Assembly (NCBI GenBank): GCA_031082285.1
Contig: JAVHLK010000005.1
Location: 46,936-110,935 of the forward strand
Source: Desulfomonilaceae bacterium
GTDB lineage: Bacteria > Desulfobacterota > Desulfomonilia > Desulfomonilales > Desulfomonilaceae
DNA length: 64,000 bases
Reading direction: 5' to 3'
Shown here: positions 61,953 through 64,000 of the stretch, one piece after another
Position numbering within the stretch: the stretch's first letter is position 1
Layout of the letters: every line of letters starts with the position of its first letter
The notes under the pieces: generated by a model
Databases searched by the model: none
What the model saw: only the letters and a program-made list of their open reading frames with translations
What the model was told of the DNA's origin: nothing
Position numbers and translations under genes: made by a program

Positions 61953-61997
61953 TTGACAAGGGTGGAGATGGTCCATAAAATAGACCGACCAGTCAGC
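61953..61997 (+). promoter_or_regulatory. Sigma-70 promoter with a TetR-type operator
   Basis: TTGACA (61953-61958) and TAAAAT (61976-61981) are separated by exactly 17 bases. Right after the -10 box is AGACCGACCAGTCAGC, close to the GACCGACCGGTCGGTC operators of TetR-family genes. The TetR gene starts at 62016, so autorepression is likely. This also rules out the upstream ATG at 61968, which lies inside the promoter. Confidence 0.75.
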
Positions 61998-62015
61998 AAT
62001 AAGAAGAACGACGGC

Positions 62016-62621
62016 ATGGGATCCAAAGGCAAGGCCACCAAAAACAAGATCGTCCAATCCGCTAGGAGACTCCTCAGAATGAAGGGGTACGCAAACACCA
62101 GTATCGAGGAGATCTGCACGGAATCCGGAGTGAAAAGGGGAAATCTGTACTTCCATTTCAAGAGCAAGGAAGAACTGGCCTGCGCAGCCGTCGATGATGC
62201 GGCTGAAAGGAATTTTCCGTTCTTCGAGGCTTTCATGCAGGATGAGACGGACCCTTTGCGAAGGATCGAATTGATGGTGGACGGCATCATGTCATACTAC
62301 GAGGCGCGCGGTTCCAAGGCGAGCTGCCTGTTCGGCAACATTGCTCAGGAAGTGGGCGATTCCAACCGCGTACTTGCCGAAGCCGTTCACAGGTTCTTTG
62401 CTGCGTGGATTGATCTGCTCAGCGGCCTTTTCGAAGAGGCCAAGACATTGGGACTTGTGGACAAAGACCTGGACGGGGAAGCGTTCGGGCACTTGATAGT
62501 GAGTTCCCTCGAGGGAATCCTGATCATTCACAAGGCTTCTCACGATCCGGCAGCCTATACGAAGACTCGGAAGGCGTTGAAGGAGCTTCTGGCAGGGCTC
62601 AGGGTAGCGAACCAAGGTTGA
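62016..62621 (+). CDS. TetR-family transcriptional repressor
   Basis: This 201-aa protein starts at the ATG at 62016, downstream of its promoter. The N-terminal HTH is IVQSARRLLRMKGYANTSIEEICTESGVKRGNLYFHFKSKEELA. The C-terminal domain (FEAFMQDETDPLRRIELMVDGIMSYY...CLFGNIAQEVGDSNRVLAEAV) resembles TetR_C of the AcrR/YcdC type. It likely binds the dyad overlapping its own start site. The target beyond itself may be the downstream small genes. Confidence 0.92.
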   Translation: MGSKGKATKNKIVQSARRLLRMKGYANTSIEEICTESGVKRGNLYFHFKSKEELACAAVDDAAERNFPFFEAFMQDETDPLRRIELMVDGIMSYYEARGSKASCLFGNIAQEVGDSNRVLAEAVHRFFAAWIDLLSGLFEEAKTLGLVDKDLDGEAFGHLIVSSLEGILIIHKASHDPAAYTKTRKALKELLAGLRVANQG

Positions 62622-62790
62622 AGCTCCCTGCCGAGGCGCGTGCGACGTCGCATTAGACCGTTCGGTCGGTACAAAAGGGCGGAGGTCGGAAACAATCCTT
62701 CCGGGCGGGGATTGTCGAGACCGTGCAGGTAATCGGTTCCCGTATCGGGAACATGGATCACCAACCAATCTCACAGACAGGGAGGATGCG

Positions 62791-63243
62791 ATGTCGTCAT
62801 CAGACCTACTCGAGAAGTTCGGGGAGCGCGTGGGGTACACGTCGTCCGACATGAAACAGTTCGACGAGGAGGATCCAAGGGTACGCCACATCGAGCGGCT
62901 CTCTCAGGCCGCCGCGAAATTCTCCATCGTGGCCGAGGTGGTCAGTGCGAAGCACTGTAACACCAGACATGAAATCGGGGACAAATTCGTACTGGATGTG
63001 GACGGCAACTTCATCACCAGGCTTTGCCCGAAACGGATGTGCATTTACCTCATATCTCAGCTCGCGGTTCCGGTGGCTCTGATTAACGAACGCTTGAGCG
63101 AAGGGCTTGACCCGAATCGCATTCACTTCATGCGGTACGTGAAGTGCCCGGACGTGGGCGTGGAATGCGGAGGATATGGGGAAACCATGGTGAAAGTGAG
63201 CGTGGTTCCGAGAGATCGACTGACCGGAAGCGTTTCGGGGTAA
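62791..63243 (+). CDS. Hypothetical protein, TIGR04076-like
   Basis: This 150-aa protein has a conserved-looking core (VVSAKHCNTRHEIGDKFVLDVDGNFITRLCPKRMC...MRYVKCPDVGVECGG). The C...H.(I/V)GD.F....G....CP pattern recalls TIGR04076 family proteins; I cannot confirm this by eye. The paired cysteines could bind metal. It lies between the tetR and DUF3795 genes, all on the plus strand. Confidence 0.65.
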   Translation: MSSSDLLEKFGERVGYTSSDMKQFDEEDPRVRHIERLSQAAAKFSIVAEVVSAKHCNTRHEIGDKFVLDVDGNFITRLCPKRMCIYLISQLAVPVALINERLSEGLDPNRIHFMRYVKCPDVGVECGGYGETMVKVSVVPRDRLTGSVSG

Positions 63244-63278
63244 ACGGAAATCCAACGGGAACGAAGAGGAGGAGACCA

Positions 63279-63725
63279 ATGACCGGAAGAGAGCTACTGG
63301 CTCCGTGCAGCCTCTACTGCGGGGTGTGCGGGATTCTCATGGCGCATCGTGACAACAATGACAAGTTCAAGGAGCGGTTGGCGTCCTTTTACGGCGTGAT
63401 GCCCGAAGATATCGTGTGCAAGGGCTGTCTTTCGGACCAGCGCTTCAAGTTCTGCGAGACGTGCTCCATACGATCGTGCACCGAAGAAAAAGGTCTCGAG
63501 GGCTGCCACCAGTGCGATGACTTCCCATGCAGTTTCATTGACAATTTTCCTGTACCGGTGGGGAAAAAGGTTATCCTCCGTGCCGTGCCGACCCGCCGGG
63601 AGATCGGCACTGAGAAATGGGTCGAGCAGGAGGAGGCACGGTACCTCTGCCCCAACTGTGGATACGGTATTTTTCGAGGTGCGAAGCGCTGCCGAAGTTG
63701 CAAGGAGCCCGTGGACCTGGACTGA
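63279..63725 (+). CDS. DUF3795-like zinc-finger protein
   Basis: This 148-aa protein starts at the ATG at 63279 (GAGGAGGAG upstream). The DUF3795 signature is LAPCSLYCGVCGILMAHRDNNDKFKERLASFYG, then CKGCLSDQRFKFCETCSIRSC...GCHQCDDFPCSFI. A C-terminal zinc ribbon (YLCPNCGYGIFRGAKRCRSCKEPVDLD) is added. Function is unknown; the family is frequent in anaerobes. Confidence 0.82.
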   Translation: MTGRELLAPCSLYCGVCGILMAHRDNNDKFKERLASFYGVMPEDIVCKGCLSDQRFKFCETCSIRSCTEEKGLEGCHQCDDFPCSFIDNFPVPVGKKVILRAVPTRREIGTEKWVEQEEARYLCPNCGYGIFRGAKRCRSCKEPVDLD

Positions 63726-63933
63726 GGCCGATATGCGCCGTTTGAAGCCCCGGCGTTTTACCTCGGAGCAGGAATCCCGCGGAATGCCGGAAGACCGGCG
63801 CCGGCAAAGCAGGGACGCGTGCCGCGAATACCACACAGTATTGTGAAAAGCAGCACTACACATCTGTCTCAAAATAATCGTTACAACTGTGTCGGTCAGG
63901 AAACGATCGTGAAATTGCTCGCTTGGCTCTTGA

Positions 63934-63990
63934 CCCGGCACTGAAGAAACTGTCTCAAAACTCCGGCATGGAGACAAATCGTAGCACGAT
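63934..63990 (+). repeat. Short direct repeat at the right edge
   Basis: This matches the block at 61510-61557: CGGCACTGAAGAAACTGTCTC, AAAACTCCGG and GACAAATCGTAGCACG. The rest of 63726-64000 shows no gene. Confidence 0.55.
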
Positions 63991-64000
63991 GCGGATTCAT

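Noticed and set aside
61968..62015. Longer TetR reading starting at the ATG at 61968
   Set aside because: That ATG lies between the -35 and -10 boxes of a near-consensus promoter, so it would not be in the transcript.

Overview
The window looks like a chromosomal segment of a strictly anaerobic, Fe-S-rich deltaproteobacterium (Desulfobacterota), possibly a sulfate-reducing or syntrophic lineage. This is inferred from gene content: an Hdr/Mvh-type electron-bifurcation cluster, a tungsten aldehyde:ferredoxin oxidoreductase, sirohaem mini-proteins, DUF362 ferredoxins, a sigma-54 activator and mycofactocin genes. I see no rRNA, phage, transposase or CRISPR array. Two tRNA genes (Arg-UCG, His-GUG) lie near 57.7-58.0 kb.

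Layout. 0-6.2 kb: a small basic protein, a proline-rich membrane-anchored protein, speD, mogA, a DciA-like protein, an arsR/arsM pair and a NYN-LOTUS protein. 6.3-14.3 kb (minus strand): a compact six-gene run, ARC/Mpa ATPase - dop - pup - pafA - unknown 228-aa protein - cobalamin-type radical SAM. It is a complete pupylation set with no 20S proteasome genes, and its ATPase has no C-terminal GQYL docking motif. 14.8-21 kb: a FIST sensor, a 395-bp element of seven perfect hairpins inside long inverted repeats, a CHC2 zinc-finger protein, a SirB1-type protein, an amidohydrolase, an AmiS/UreI-like membrane protein and moaA.

21.7-36.9 kb (plus strand): a redox supercluster, in order molybdopterin oxidoreductase, ferredoxin, HdrC, HdrB, HdrA fused to an NfnB/GltD-like flavoprotein, MvhD, MvhG-like, MvhA-like, ferredoxin, AOR, two half-size sirohaem proteins, rubredoxin and two small proteins. 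The MvhA-like subunit has lost all four Ni-Fe cysteines, so the module is unlikely to be a hydrogenase. MoaA and MogA in the same window would support the pterin cofactors.

36.9-53.8 kb (minus strand): a degenerate histidine kinase, an iron alcohol dehydrogenase, the nickel-pincer cofactor genes larE-larB-larC, mycofactocin genes mftA-B-C-F with a mycofactocin-type SDR, an Mrp ATPase, two DUF362 ferredoxins and an NtrC-family regulator. mftD and mftE are absent, and the mycofactocin precursor ends in Ile-Tyr rather than Val-Tyr. 54.3-64 kb: a FIST protein paired with a hybrid histidine kinase, the tRNAs, a sulfite-reductase-like protein, Crp/Fnr and TetR regulators, DUF192 and DUF3795 proteins, and several families of intergenic palindromic repeats.

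The strongest candidates for an undescribed system are the proteasome-less Pup operon with its radical SAM partner, and the Hdr-AOR supercluster built on a dead-hydrogenase scaffold.
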